DNA from: Gracilariopsis chorda
Lineage: Eukaryota; Rhodophyta; Florideophyceae; Gracilariales; Gracilariaceae
Direction of reading: 5' to 3'
DNA length: 26,118 nt
NCBI GenBank assembly: GCA_003194525.1
Contig: NBIV01001116.1
Coordinates: 1 to 26,118 of the forward strand
Shown here: positions 1 through 9,276 of the stretch, in pieces
Position numbering within the stretch: position 1 is the first letter of the stretch
Layout: each line of letters starts with the position of its first letter
The notes under the pieces: generated by a model
What the model was told of the DNA's origin: nothing
Databases searched by the model: none
The model's input: only the letters and a program-made list of their open reading frames with translations
Position numbers and translations under genes: made by a program

Positions 1-628
1 GAGTTTTGGTAGTCATTACACGACAAGAGGTATTCTTGTTATCGTTGCATCCCCGGTCATCAGTCTAACATCACTAAATTCTGCTTCAAGTTCTCGATAT
101 TTCTGATTGCTGAGGGCTTTGATCGGCGACGTATACCTTACCCTTTAGTTGTCTCTTCGTGCCATCGTATTCCGTTATCGCTGTCTTCAATGCGTTCGTG
201 TGTGCTGCAACCAGAACGCTCTCGTTCCGCTCTACCCCTTTTACAATTTCCCGCTCAAATGAATTCAATGAAAGGGAATACTGCTTCGCCGGTTTCTCTG
301 GCATCTTAAGCTCAGAAATGTTGTATTCTTTTTTGCAGTCTCCGCGAAGGAAAATGTCATGCTTACATGATGTTTTTAGCATTGGTGGAGATTGCACAAG
401 CTTGTCGGGCAGAACAGACGATCCTGTTGTTCCCGTCGATTCCACACGAAATGTTATACAACGTGGCATTGAACTAGTAGAGGGAAGTTTTGAAGACACC
501 AATGCTGGCTCTTGTTCTTCACATGTGTGAACATCATTGCTCGAGTCCTTATCTGCAAGCCTTGGTTTCTTCGAAACAACATGGGGATTGGCCCCGTTTA
601 AACCTGTGCTATCTCTCTTATTTGACAT
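1..628 (-). pseudogene. Mtr4-type exosome RNA helicase relic, N-terminal part (unit A, cut by window start)
   Basis: Reads from an ATG at 626-628 (reverse strand) towards base 1. The N-terminus is Ser/Lys-rich and has KKPRL, as in Mtr4. It is followed by the helicase entry (AKQYSLSLNSFEREI, then NESVLVAAHT). The Walker A lysine motif is altered: AHTNALKTA where the family has AHTSAGKT. After about residue 150 the frame breaks, but conserved blocks continue in other frames: [16 protein letters not shown], then LMTGDAT, then TSCRVMTT at the window edge. Intact Mtr4 is a nuclear DExH helicase of about 1000 residues that feeds RNA to the exosome. Here the P-loop change and frame breaks indicate a dead copy. 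The first 180 codons are open in this unit, whereas unit B has one extra A in an A-run that splits them. Confidence 0.88.
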
Positions 629-1798
629 AATTGGGGCGAAAGATGTGTTCTTAGGTTATCAATGGATGCCGATTGGACCACGCAAAGTAGTTCTCTTCCC
701 AGAATTCTCATCTTTGCTTCCCTATCGGCTGGCACCCGCTATATATGCTCTACGGGTAGTATAAATTGAGGAGTAGGATTCGGCGGTGACCACGAGCGTG
801 AGGTGGTTGGACCTCAAGCTATGTCGTAAAGTTAAGTTTGTTGAGCTTGTGCTCGTGCACTCCTCTCCTCTACAACTACTTGCAGTATGAGGAACTCTTA
901 CGCTGTACGGAAAAGGGCCCCTACAGGATGCTAGGGACATAACAATAACCTCCAGCTTCGCAAGAAAGTGCTCACAAAAGCAACGAGGAAGTGCCGCAAC
1001 AATTGCAGGTTCAAACTTTTGGAACTTAGCAAGATCTGAACGTCTGTTCACATCAACCGCGGATCAACCCTGCGGCTGTAGCCCCACTGTCATATCTCCA
1101 GTGCTATTGCACTGCACAACAGTTGCAATGATTCAATTAAAAAAAAAGACAAAAAACCTACGAGACAGGGGTGTAGAATTCTACGCATCTACCCGTGAAT
1201 TGCTAGCTCCTTCTCATGACGCCGCCGCGGCGTTTCTCAACTACGTGTAGGGACCGATTTGTCGAGGCGACCACAGCATGATGCTCTAGTCGCCTGGAAA
1301 GTTTCGAAACGAAACGACCACTGAAGTGCTCTCGTTGCTCTCATGGAAACATCGATATCAATGGTACCTTACATTTTCACGATACTCATGCGATTTATTA
1401 AAAGGTTTCGGCCGTTATGCACCAAAGATAGATTTCTTCTCGAATGGGGCAGCAGAGATAAAGGTGTCACTCAGTGCGGAAGCTAGACGTCTATGCAAAC
1501 ATGATTATGATGATGATGGACTGCTCCTATCGTCGTCACAGTTTTAGATTTCTGCTTTGTTTGGGGTCTCGGGTCACTGCTATCATCTAGATTATCGTAT
1601 TCTCCAGGTGGTCCTGCAAGCAGGTAGAGAAATGCGCGTGCCTCCGCGATCGCTTTCCATCTGAGCCGCTCACCGAAGCGCTATTTTCATTAAATCCCTC
1701 CCGTGATTAAATCCTACGCCTGTGTCGGTTGTACTCCATCTTCTGCGTGCGCAAGTCCATGCTGACGGCAATCGACGCACGGCACAGACCACTGCCGC
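629..1798. other. No recognisable gene (unit A); short open frames only
   Basis: About 1.2 kb between the helicase start and NDUFA13. A plus-strand frame of 146 codons is open in the second unit (17341-17781) but broken here by indels. It is basic and Ser-rich with no family signature I recognise. A minus-strand frame (722-1051) overlaps it. An A-run followed by a second A-run near 1138-1156 differs in length between units, as expected of slippage or sequencing error. Around 1360-1500 a frame contains HQRDRFLLEWGS and could be another gene relic, but I could not assign it. Confidence 0.5.
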
Positions 1799-2415
1799 AT
1801 GAGCCGTACGACAGGAGGTTGCTCCCAACGGCGGATATGCTCCTATCAACATTGCCAGAAATGTTCCCCGCTCAATCGGGCCTGCCGCCGGCCCACTTGT
1901 TCGGAACCGCGCTGATCATTTCATACAGCTTCTATTGCATTAGTACTTTTTACATTAAGCGAAGATGTGTGATTTCATGTGATTTCATCCGTCCAATAAC
2001 ACCTCCACATGTCTCAATCAATCTGACCCTGACTTGACCAACCCTGCTCTCTATTCGTGCTCAATTTTGTTTGGTAGGGATTTGCAACAAGAGAAGAAGA
2101 ACATTCTTTTAGCGATCATTCCGTTTTTACAAGCTAAGGATGAAGCTCGTTTTGTAGCAAAGGTAAGTGTCAATCCCTGATTTATATGCTCCTACCGCCT
2201 CATGAAATCAGAGCAAAGACACTTAAGGAGCTCGCAATTCGTATCCTGTTCGTCCCTTCCTTGGTGTGTTCTTCTATTTGTAGACAAACAATACAGCAAA
2301 TGGGAAAGCAAACGTAATGGCGGATATCCCTAGCTGGAAGGTAGGGAAAAAGGTGCAAAAGTTTAGGAGTTTCATGCCTCCAGTTAGAGGAGAAGATCCG
2401 GTTTCTTACGATTAA
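1799..2415 (+). pseudogene. NDUFA13/GRIM-19 complex I subunit, unit A copy (frame disturbed by indels)
   Basis: Same gene as 18264-18876 in unit B, where it is described fully. In this copy two bases are missing in the membrane-segment exon (near 1896), and compensating indels near 2287 and 2303 change a few residues at the start of the last exon. Exon ends are therefore inferred from unit B: about 1803-1964, 2078-2162 and 2284-2415, with introns of 113 and 121 bases. An ATG at 1799 lies two codons before the preserved frame but out of phase by one base. Since the only differences from unit B are tiny indels, this copy may be intact in reality. Confidence 0.75.
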
Positions 2416-2850
2416 CGCTTGTACGAGAACAATAACCTTTAGCAGCAGGGTAAAGTAGCTTTCTCATGTTTCAAGACAAAAGAGTGTCAATAGAATACAT
2501 TCTATCAACCTTAATTCTATCACTGAACCAGAACACATGCAGATGAAACACGATACAGATGTAGTATGAAAGTAGGCACTGTCTACGTCGCGTTTCAAAC
2601 AGCGAAAGTCTTCAAAAGCGTGTTCAGAAGTACCGGTGGCTGCACTTCTGCTCCCTCGCCCCACTAGACTGACGTGTTCTTCGCAGAATCCAGCGTTATC
2701 GCGATGTGCTCCCAGAGAATCCCCGGCCTACTTCAATCGTGTGCTTTTCTCACATTCCTGGGCTTTGCAAACTCACAGTTCAAGCGAGCCACAAATGTTC
2801 AAGCGTTGTAGCAGTACCCGCGTCACCTCTCTGTCCGAAGTCGAGATGCA
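2416..2850. other. Spacer between NDUFA13 and DUF3326 relic (unit A)
   Basis: No supported gene. Short frames open on both strands (for example 2636-2887 plus and 2464-2664 minus) without family signatures. The downstream part could carry the decayed N-terminal or targeting region of the DUF3326 gene, since one frame near 2797 begins MFKRCSSTR, but there is no way to confirm this from the sequence. The same stretch lies at 18877-19312 and is nearly identical. Confidence 0.4.
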
Positions 2851-3845
2851 TTGGTTGTGTGTTCGCAGCATACAGCAGTGCTCATAGTCCCCACAGGTGT
2901 TGGGGGTGCCATCGGCGGGTACGCTAGCGATTCACTTCCGGCTGCAAGACTTCCCCCACGCGTCACTGACACGCTCATTATTCACTCGGATGTTCTGAAA
3001 GGCGCACTAATGTATTGGCCAATCTCCAATGCGTTATACGTGGAAGGATACGCTCTTGATCGATTTGCTTGTGGAGAAATGGGTCCCAGCCCCAGTGTCA
3101 TCTACATCAAATCGTCTCAGAATAGTACTTGATTCAGGCAGGCCCGGAAGAGACCATCCTTCGCCATAGATACACCGCAGATGCTGCCCGTGCTACATTA
3201 GGCTTGGATATCACGCACCGCACAACAACGTATTTTGACAATTATTTGTCAAAATAGCGTCATCGAAGGGAGGCGCTTCATGGGGGACTACCGCTGATCC
3301 AGCGGCTTTGTTGCTTTCAGTCCAGCACCTCGAAAAGCATAGCTGTCAGGCTATAGCAGTTGTTTCCCAATTTTCTGAGGAAGATCATGTACAACTCGCA
3401 AACTACCGATCTGGAAACGCAGTTGATGCGAATTCTGGTGCAGAAGCAGTGATCAGCCATCTTGTAACTCGAAAGTTCCACCTAACATGTGCGCATTCTC
3501 CACCACTTCAACCGCTGCAAGCAGATGACAGCGTTTCACCAAAGTCAGCAGCGGAAGAGCTTGGCTATACAGTTTTGTCCAGCGTGCTTGTTGAGCTTTC
3601 TCGAGCACCTCATCTGGTTTCCAACAATCGGACGGACGTAGATTCTTCAGTTACTACGGCGGCGAATGTAGCCCTGCAGTGGTGAGGCTACCCAGTAGAG
3701 CCGACATGATGGATTGCGGTTAACGAAAATATCACAACGCTCGTTGTCAGAGCATCAAGTGCAGGAATTGATGACTCAACGCTAGTTTATGCTAGAAGTT
3801 ACGCTGACGCTGCTGGCCTAGTCGCACCACACAGGGCCCGTATAA
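2851..3845 (+). pseudogene. DUF3326-family protein relic (unit A)
   Basis: Conserved blocks occur in family order but in changing frames: VLIVPTGVGGAIGGYASDSLP, then MYWPISNALYVEGYALDRFA, then RLRIVLDSG and ADAARATLGLDIT, then GGASWGI, then SGAEAVISHLVTRKF and AHSPPL, then KSAAEELGYTVLSSVLVELSRAPH, then GGECSPAVV, then VIAVNENITTL and YADAAGLVAPHRA. The span of about 1.0 kb fits the family's usual size without introns. Frames shift after GEMG, after the LGLDIT block, after GGASWGI and before GGECSP; both units share these breaks. This unit also has extra single-base changes near 2951, 3155, 3287 and 3713. The family's function is not established. It is common in cyanobacteria and occurs in algae, so a plastid-lineage origin is an inference. 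Confidence 0.85.
3231..3256. repeat. Perfect 11-bp inverted repeat (unit A)
   Basis: Arms TATTTTGACAA and TTGTCAAAATA with a 4-base TTAT loop. It lies in the DUF3326 relic where the conserved frame stops after LGLDITHRTT and resumes at GGASWGI. The same hairpin is in unit B near 19691-19716. It is AT-rich with no T-run specific to a terminator, so no function is assigned. Confidence 0.8.
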
Positions 3846-4439
3846 CTATCTCCTCGCTTCAAACATCTGTAGCTCTTTTTAAAGATTCATCCAATAACAG
3901 CGCCTTCCACGGATAATGCCTTGCTTCGCACTTTTGACACAAATACAACGTAGAACAAACTCAGTCCCTCTGCAGCAATCCGCGGATAAGATAAATTCGA
4001 CTTCTTGCATCGCGTATGGCAAGAGACAAAACAGGCTCATCACGAATTTGGTGCGCCCTGATCGCAATCTCCTAGCGACTAACTTTAGAACAAGAAGATC
4101 AGAATACGCAACTCCACCAAGGAAACCATCGAGGTGCCCGAAGCGCTCTATTCTTGAACCCGGAGACAGACCCGTTCCAAAGTTCATGATCACAATTTAA
4201 GCCAAAGACTAAAGTCCTTTTCGCGCACGTGGGCCCAACAGCTCTTTGTGAAGGGCGCGGATGACAGAAAAAGAAACGGTGCGTTGCATCCGTGTATACT
4301 GATAGCTGTTGAACTATTTCGCATGCCGATCGGTCAGGGGTTGGTAGATGGTGGTGAAGAAATGTTTCAGTCCTGAGACTCGGCAGAAGTGTTGGCAAAC
4401 ATCGAGGTGAATTGGGAATCACTGTCCGTGTGGAGATAA
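3846..4439. other. Downstream of DUF3326 relic (unit A); basic open frames, no gene assigned
   Basis: A plus-strand frame encoding an Arg- and Lys-rich stretch (for example RRSEYATPPRKPSRCPKRS near 4095) runs through this interval. In unit B it joins the DUF3326 tail frame and stays open to 20814. Unit A carries a 17-base segment near 4168-4190 that is absent in unit B and closes the frame earlier. I recognise no family. The matching stretch in unit B is 20303-20877. Confidence 0.4.
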
Positions 4440-4811
4440 GGCGGCAGTCAATACCAAACAAGTGCGCTCCGGGGTCTACGTACATACTACGGCTCAAAAG
4501 CTTTCGAGAACAAAAAGCAAACTAATGAATTTGGAATTCTTTCCTGCTTGGCGGAAGAAGAGCACACGAATAATCGCAAGACTTTTCGTTCGGCTCTAAG
4601 CAACGGGGGCATAGTGAAGGGGTGGGTGACATTACTGATCACCACTTGGCATGGCTTAGCGGAGAACAAGTGGGTGGCAGTCAGCAGGAACTTAGGGCAC
4701 AAAGCTGACGCGTTTGAGGATGTATCGTTTGCGCGAAAAGAAGACACACAAGTCCTGAAACGAGCTCTACGAATGTTTCGAGACGAGACCGCATTCAAAA
4801 CGAGTCACTAA
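4440..4811 (+). CDS. Unrecognised open frame, 123 codons (unit A)
   Basis: Open from just after a TAA at 4437 to the TAA at 4809. There is no ATG at the beginning, so it would need an upstream exon. The protein is mixed and charged (NNRKTFRSALSNGGIVKGWV, then FARKEDTQVLKRALRMFRDE), lacks a signal peptide or clear transmembrane helix, and matches no family I know. The frame is identical and unbroken in both units, unlike the neighbouring relics, but over such a short length this is weak evidence of coding. It could be an exon of a larger gene or a relic. Confidence 0.3.
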   Translation, partial: GGSQYQTSALRGLRTYYGSKAFENKKQTNEFGILSCLAEEEHTNNRKTFRSALSNGGIVKGWVTLLITTWHGLAENKWVAVSRNLGHKADAFEDVSFARKEDTQVLKRALRMFRDETAFKTSH

Positions 4812-4816
4812 CTAAA

Positions 4817-5056
4817 GTGACTCCCATCACTATAACACAGTCTCCTGGTGACGAAAAACGGTTTCTTGGAGGTGGGAGTGAACTGCAGCCCTCCGGGCTG
4901 CACTTCACTTCCACCACGAGCCTGCCATTTCTAGATATAATAGTAAAGCAGAATCCGAAAAAACGCAGCGGCATTTCTGAGTACAGAGCTATCTGCAAAA
5001 CTCTCGGCATTGGTGATGAAAAGAATGAATTTGGGAGCGTCGAGATGCTATGCTAG
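4817..5056 (+). CDS. Unrecognised short open frame, 79 codons (unit A)
   Basis: Starts six bases after the preceding frame's stop and ends with TAG at 5054. It contains FLDIIVKQNPKKRSGISEYR, which looks protein-like, and spans the strong hairpin at 4871-4915. No recognisable domain. It could be the continuation of the preceding frame after a lesion, or non-coding. The copy in unit B is 21255-21494, with one substitution near 21473. Confidence 0.25.
   Translation: MTPITITQSPGDEKRFLGGGSELQPSGLHFTSTTSLPFLDIIVKQNPKKRSGISEYRAICKTLGIGDEKNEFGSVEMLC
4871..4915. repeat. Strong near-perfect hairpin, 21-base arms (unit A)
   Basis: Two 21-base arms (4871-4891 and 4895-4915) flank a 3-base TCC loop. Only two positions fail Watson-Crick pairing: one becomes a G-T wobble and one is a C-C mismatch. 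The arms end in GCAGCCC / GGGCTGC next to the loop, so the stem is GC-rich and stable as RNA. No T-run follows. It lies inside a weak 79-codon frame. Confidence 0.85.
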
Positions 5057-6549
5057 TCCTGAAGTGTAAGAACGGGCGTCGTGGAGCCAGACCTAGGCAG
5101 CGGAAGATCTCGAGTTTTTCTGACAAATACAATCTCAGGATGAGAGTGACACTGTCAAACTAAACTACCACTGGGCCGAGAGCGACTCTTTATCAGGCAG
5201 CTTCACGCTGCATGGCCAGGATTCATGATGTTGTAAAACTCGAAAAAACAGATGATATGATATGAGGGCTTGATCACCAAACGAGGCTTGAATGCGAGAG
5301 AAAGTTGAGAAGGAGCGATACGTCCTTGAAGGACTCGTGTCTGCATTTAAGTAGAAAGCGTTACCATTTTCGGAGTACGTTTGGTGCGGAAACGGATTGC
5401 ACGTGAGCGCGTTGAGCTGGAGCGTTCGGCATGTTACCAATGATGGCCAGGGTAAATATCGGTCACGTGAGCATTACACTTAGGGTCAGAGCAGAGGCGT
5501 TGGGCAATGCGACGGGTGTGATGTTGGTGCGTGGCAAGGTACTAACTCTCAACCCACCACCTGGCACGTAGTGAGTTGAGAGACCGACCGCGGGGTGTCA
5601 CGTGAATCTTGAGACAACGCGTCTTGTAATCTCTACGTAGGTGCATCACAAGCGCGGTACGGCTGAAGCAAGGCTGCCGGAGAGAGATTGCCGACAGCGC
5701 AAAAGCTGTGGTATCTACATGTTTCCGGGAGAATGCACCGAAACAGGCGCCATCGGTGCGGTAACATTCGTAGTCGATAATCAGCAATACGCGACCGAAA
5801 GTGCTGACACACAGGTGAACTCGAACACAGTGCCGCTTGGCATGTCAATAGCCGTCACTCTCTCTCGCCAGCGGGCGGCGATCACATTTTCCTTTTTCAG
5901 CCGGCTTGAAAAGCGGTCAAAACGACGCCTTAAGGCAGCCGCGCCAAGGACAGTGCCGGTACGAAACCGACGCTGTCACATACGCAGCAGAAATAAGTGT
6001 TGGAGGAGGAGCAAGCCCGCCCGTCCATTCAAAAAGTTACAGCCCGTCACCGACACTCTCCCCCCCCCTCCCCCCCCCAGCGAGCCGTTCGCACGCGTTG
6101 TACGCACGCTCTCTGGACGTGGCACAACGCGCCACGAACAGCGCACCCCCCGCCACGTGCTCCGGTACCGCACCCAAACTAACGCGAAAAACAGCATCCG
6201 CACGCGAAACGTACCTTCGCACCACCAGCTTCCGTACTTAAAAGAGCGCGCGCCGGCACCGCTCTGCTTCGCCGCCCCACCTCTCTTCGAAAACGAAGGA
6301 AGGCAGAACCTGTGACCCTTCCCATCACCAACTCCGCTTGCACCTCCATCGCTGCAACAACAGCAATACCGGCTCAATCTCTGGCTCGCACAAATGAACG
6401 TGTGCCCCCCGGCCCCGAGGGCTCACGTGGTCATCAGCCTTCTCCGAAGTACACTCCGCAGCACCCTCAGCAACACCCGCCGCGGCGCCCTCCGCAGCAC
6501 CGGACGTACCACACAGCGCCAGACCCAAGCATTCTGCCGCCCATGTTCT
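5057..6549. other. Non-coding-looking stretch leading to the minisatellite gene (unit A)
   Basis: No gene recognised. From about 6000 composition becomes C-rich on the plus strand, with a C9-T-C9 run at 6060-6078 that could form a G-quadruplex on the minus strand. A TATA-like ACTTAAAAGA lies near 6236-6245. From about 6400 a plus-strand frame encodes a Pro/His/Gln-rich peptide (PQHPQQHPPRRPPQHR) running into the minisatellite, probably the start of the same gene; which ATG is used is unclear. In unit B (21495-22992) the C-run is interrupted (CCCTCCCTCCATCC) and small indels change the frames. Confidence 0.45.
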
Positions 6550-7131
6550 CTCAAAATGACCATCCCCAGCACCAGTGCCTGTGTAACGGTCGTGCAGCCT
6601 TAGCACTCAGGAACTACGTATGGCTTTTGTTGTACGTTCAATGGCTTCCGTTGCTAACCACTTATGGCTCAGCATGTTCAGCTTCACGTAACAGCGTTGT
6701 ACGTTCAATGGCTCACCAATCCCTCCTCCCTTTCTACCTCTCTTTGCTAGTTGCTGACCAAAAGGTTTTCTTTTCTTCGTTTCTCAAATGACCATGTCTG
6801 CTCAGCACCAGCCTGTTCAGCTTCACGTAACGGTCGTGCAGCTTATTTTCAAAACTCGTTCAATGGCTCACCAATCCCTCCGCCCCACCCCCTTTCTACC
6901 TCTCTTTTGCTAGTTGCTGACTTTTCTTTTTTCGTTTCTCAAAATGACCATCCTAAGCACCAGTCTGCTCAGCACCAGCCTGTTCAGCTTCACGTAACGG
7001 TCGTGCAGCCTTATTTTCAAACTGTTGTACGTTCAATGGCTCACCAATCCCTCCGCCCCACCCCCTTTCTACCTCTCTTTTGCCAGCTGCTGACAAATAA
7101 GATATTCTTTTTTTCGTTTCCTTACACACAG
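6550..7131 (+). repeat. Minisatellite, about three ~178-bp units with exon/intron-like structure (unit A)
   Basis: Each unit contains a Gln-rich coding-like block (HQSAQHQPVQLHVTVVQPYFQ), then GTACGTTCAATGG, a pyrimidine-rich stretch ending in TTTTCTTTTCTTCG, then TCTCAAAATGACCATCC leading to the next block. The last unit ends in a good intron: GTACGT at 7027 to TTACACACAG at 7131 (105 bases). This suggests a cassette of one short exon plus one intron that has been multiplied. Full anchors (CAATGGCTCACCAATCC) occur near 6708, 6861 and 7038. A degenerate one near 6638 is rearranged, so the first part of the array looks scrambled compared with unit B. Confidence 0.85.
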
Positions 7132-7264
7132 ACACCTTCAACTTTCACTCCAGCTGCACCGTAAATCTAACCTTTGCTGACGGAGAGGGCTTAACTCGAG
7201 TCACGTCTTGCCCACAGTCGGGCAATAGAGCCCCTGCCCCCCGCCAGTTAACCCCATACCGCCC

Positions 7265-8056
7265 GTGGCGCCTGTGCATCCGGCTGGCCGCACGTCTCAC
7301 CGTGCTCCAACCCTCCAATACGCCCCTGAACAGCGGCCTCCACAGGCCCCCGGTACATTGGCGTCCGTGCCCTCTCTACCTCGGTCTTCGCCACTGACGG
7401 AACAACCCTGCAAACGCAGCCGTCCGTCCGCACGCACAATGCCCACATCCAACTCCAGCGAGTGTGAGGGTGGCGAAGATGGATTGCATAACGTGCGTAC
7501 TCGCAGCCACGGCTCCACGTCCGCCCATGTGGACGAAGCCAATCTGAATGACTGGGAGGCTGTGGTAGACATGTATTTGCATGGAACCGGTGCTCCGGAC
7601 GGTGTGCCGCTGCGCGATCATTGCAAAGGAGACGGTCGTCGTGTGAATGACTACAGACTGCTGGAGAAGCGCCGCACAGTCGGAAAGACGTTTGAGTTTT
7701 TAGGGCGCCGAGGTTCAAGGCGGCGATCGGCTACCGTTGGGACGGCAACTTGCGCCCGAAAGCAGAAATTGTACATTGTGATCAATCGTTGTCGCGTTGT
7801 GAACGCCATGAGGAAGGCGGGTGAGCCCGTACCGGATGACTTTGCGACGCTGGCGGAGATGATTGACACGCGCATTCGCGACAAGGAACGCGCCAAGGAG
7901 GAACGCGAGGCGAAACGCACCGCGGAGCCGAGGTGTCAGGGCTCCATGCCCGACGGATCTACGCGCATTACTGTGATGCCCAGAACTGCGCGTCAAGGCG
8001 AGCGATCGGTAGCTCTCGTGAGACGCACGGACTCCGTGCCACGGAGTGGTAGATAA
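7265..8056 (+). CDS. Unrecognised proline-rich basic protein, C-terminal part of the minisatellite gene (unit A)
   Basis: Open for 263 codons to TAA at 8054. The first codon is GTG and the frame is open further upstream, so this is not the true start; it probably continues from the minisatellite exons after the intron ending at 7131. Residues 1-60 are Pro/Ser-rich and end in a basic cluster (CKRSRPSAR) that could act as a nuclear signal. The middle (NDWEAVVDMYLHGTG, then RVNDYRLLEKRRTVGKTFEF) looks like a folded domain. The C-terminal third is a charged helix (RDKERAKEEREAKR). Comparison with unit B shows two indels, near 7704 and 7758, that misread about 18 codons here (RRGSRRRSATVG); unit B gives the more protein-like APRFKAAIGYRWDG. 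I know no family. It is one of the few long frames without a shared lesion. Confidence 0.6.
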   Translation: MAPVHPAGRTSHRAPTLQYAPEQRPPQAPGTLASVPSLPRSSPLTEQPCKRSRPSARTMPTSNSSECEGGEDGLHNVRTRSHGSTSAHVDEANLNDWEAVVDMYLHGTGAPDGVPLRDHCKGDGRRVNDYRLLEKRRTVGKTFEFLGRRGSRRRSATVGTATCARKQKLYIVINRCRVVNAMRKAGEPVPDDFATLAEMIDTRIRDKERAKEEREAKRTAEPRCQGSMPDGSTRITVMPRTARQGERSVALVRRTDSVPRSGR

Positions 8057-8819
8057 CAGCTGCGCTCAAAGGGCGGGAGGTTGTTTGGGTATTTTCATTT
8101 TTGGGTGTTGGTTTTTGGGGCTAAGAATGAAGCTTTGGATTTCCGCGATGGTGAGCACGTGTGAAGGGCTGTTCTGTTGCTGCGGTCGCTTCGGCGGCTG
8201 CGCAGCTGCGCATGTGCGCATGTGCGCGGCGCGTCGTGACGCGGGTGCGATGCGGCCGCCATGCGCGCCTCTCATTGGCGCTTCAGCGTCGCGGCGGCCA
8301 CAGGCCACCACGGCGGATTACAGCGCTTGTCCGCAGTCGCCCTCTCCGGCGACGAAAGGTAGACGCTAACCCTTTAGCCATTGCATCACAGCTTGTGTGC
8401 CATACAAATTATCAAATAAATAAGCGCTACCCTTGTACGCAGCAGCGTACCGCGCACTGCTTGCACATAGTCTCATATCGCTCCCTCTAAGAGACCGCGC
8501 CGCGAGTTGTGAATTTCGCTTCCAACCGCTTTTGCCTCCCCAGCCGCTTTTGTAGGCAGAATTTCAGCCTGCTGTCGTGCAAGTGGGACCCAGCTCCAAC
8601 GCTGCCAAACGTATCTCTGCAAAAGACGAACGCCGACCGTTTCCGATATCGCTTCATGTTGCAGCTGTCTAGCTCTCAAGCACAATTCGACGCTGTTAGT
8701 CCGCGCTCGAACGTCTCTCGCGCTTCACCCTTGTAAGGCTCTTCCGTGTAGTTTGCGCTACCAAACTAACCGCCCACATCACACCATGTGCTGCGCATGT
8801 TTACCCAAAGTTTACGTCC
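8057..8819. other. GC-rich downstream region without a recognised gene (unit A)
   Basis: Follows the basic-protein stop. A possible polyadenylation signal lies in CAAATAAATAAG near 8412-8423. The stretch 8160-8350 is strongly GC- and CpG-rich and includes the alternating tract at 8207-8228. Open frames here (8046-8369 plus and 8066-8311 minus) are on opposite strands of this GC-rich DNA and look like composition artefacts. The unit B equivalent is 24825-25592. Confidence 0.45.
8207..8228. other. 22-base alternating purine-pyrimidine tract (Z-DNA-prone), unit A
   Basis: From T8207 to G8228 purines and pyrimidines alternate without a break, built from a TGTGCGCA motif repeated in direct orientation and flanked by more CG steps. 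Such tracts can adopt Z-DNA under supercoiling; that it does so here is an inference. The copy in unit B is 24975-24996 and is identical. Confidence 0.75.
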
Positions 8820-9125
8820 ATGTCACAAGTTTGTCTTCCGATGTACTCGTTGCCTATTCTAAAATCTAATTCCATTACCCTCACGCACCACGTGCAGCAC
8901 TACTCACTAATCCAAAAAGTTAAAGGTTCACTCTTAATACGGTATCCACAACGTCAACGAAGAGATTTAACTGACATGTTTTGCTCAAAGTTCCTTTGCA
9001 AGCAATTGTCTGCCTTCAGTGGATGGTTGACTTCCTCCCTTTGTGAGGATGAGTTCCAGCCAGAGCTTAAGAAAGATGATTGCAAGTTCTCCAAACTGTT
9101 CAAAGCTTCGATTTCCATGCACTAA
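8820..9125 (+). CDS. Unrecognised open frame, 101 codons (unit A)
   Basis: ATG at 8820 to TAA at 9123, identical in both units. The product is mixed, with several Cys and Lys residues (FCSKFLCKQLSAFSGWL, then DEFQPELKKDDCKFSKLF) and no domain I recognise. It lies 150 bases upstream of the valyl-tRNA synthetase relic on the same strand but does not resemble that enzyme. It may be chance. Confidence 0.25.
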   Translation: MSQVCLPMYSLPILKSNSITLTHHVQHYSLIQKVKGSLLIRYPQRQRRDLTDMFCSKFLCKQLSAFSGWLTSSLCEDEFQPELKKDDCKFSKLFKASISMH

Positions 9126-9276
9126 CTCACCATATAACGCCGTTTAACCCTTTTTGTAATCTAATATATCCTTCTTGTCCACTAAATCCCAGTTCGAGTG
9201 CATTCCTCCATCTACCGTTTCTTTTCTCCCCTCTTCCGCTGTTGGGCTGTACCCCAGAACTGAACAACACTACGTA

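Noticed and set aside
8046..8369. Plus-strand 107-codon frame and its minus-strand partner in the GC-rich island
   Set aside because: Opposite-strand frames open by composition; no conserved motif and the sequence is rich in CpG-derived Arg/Ala.
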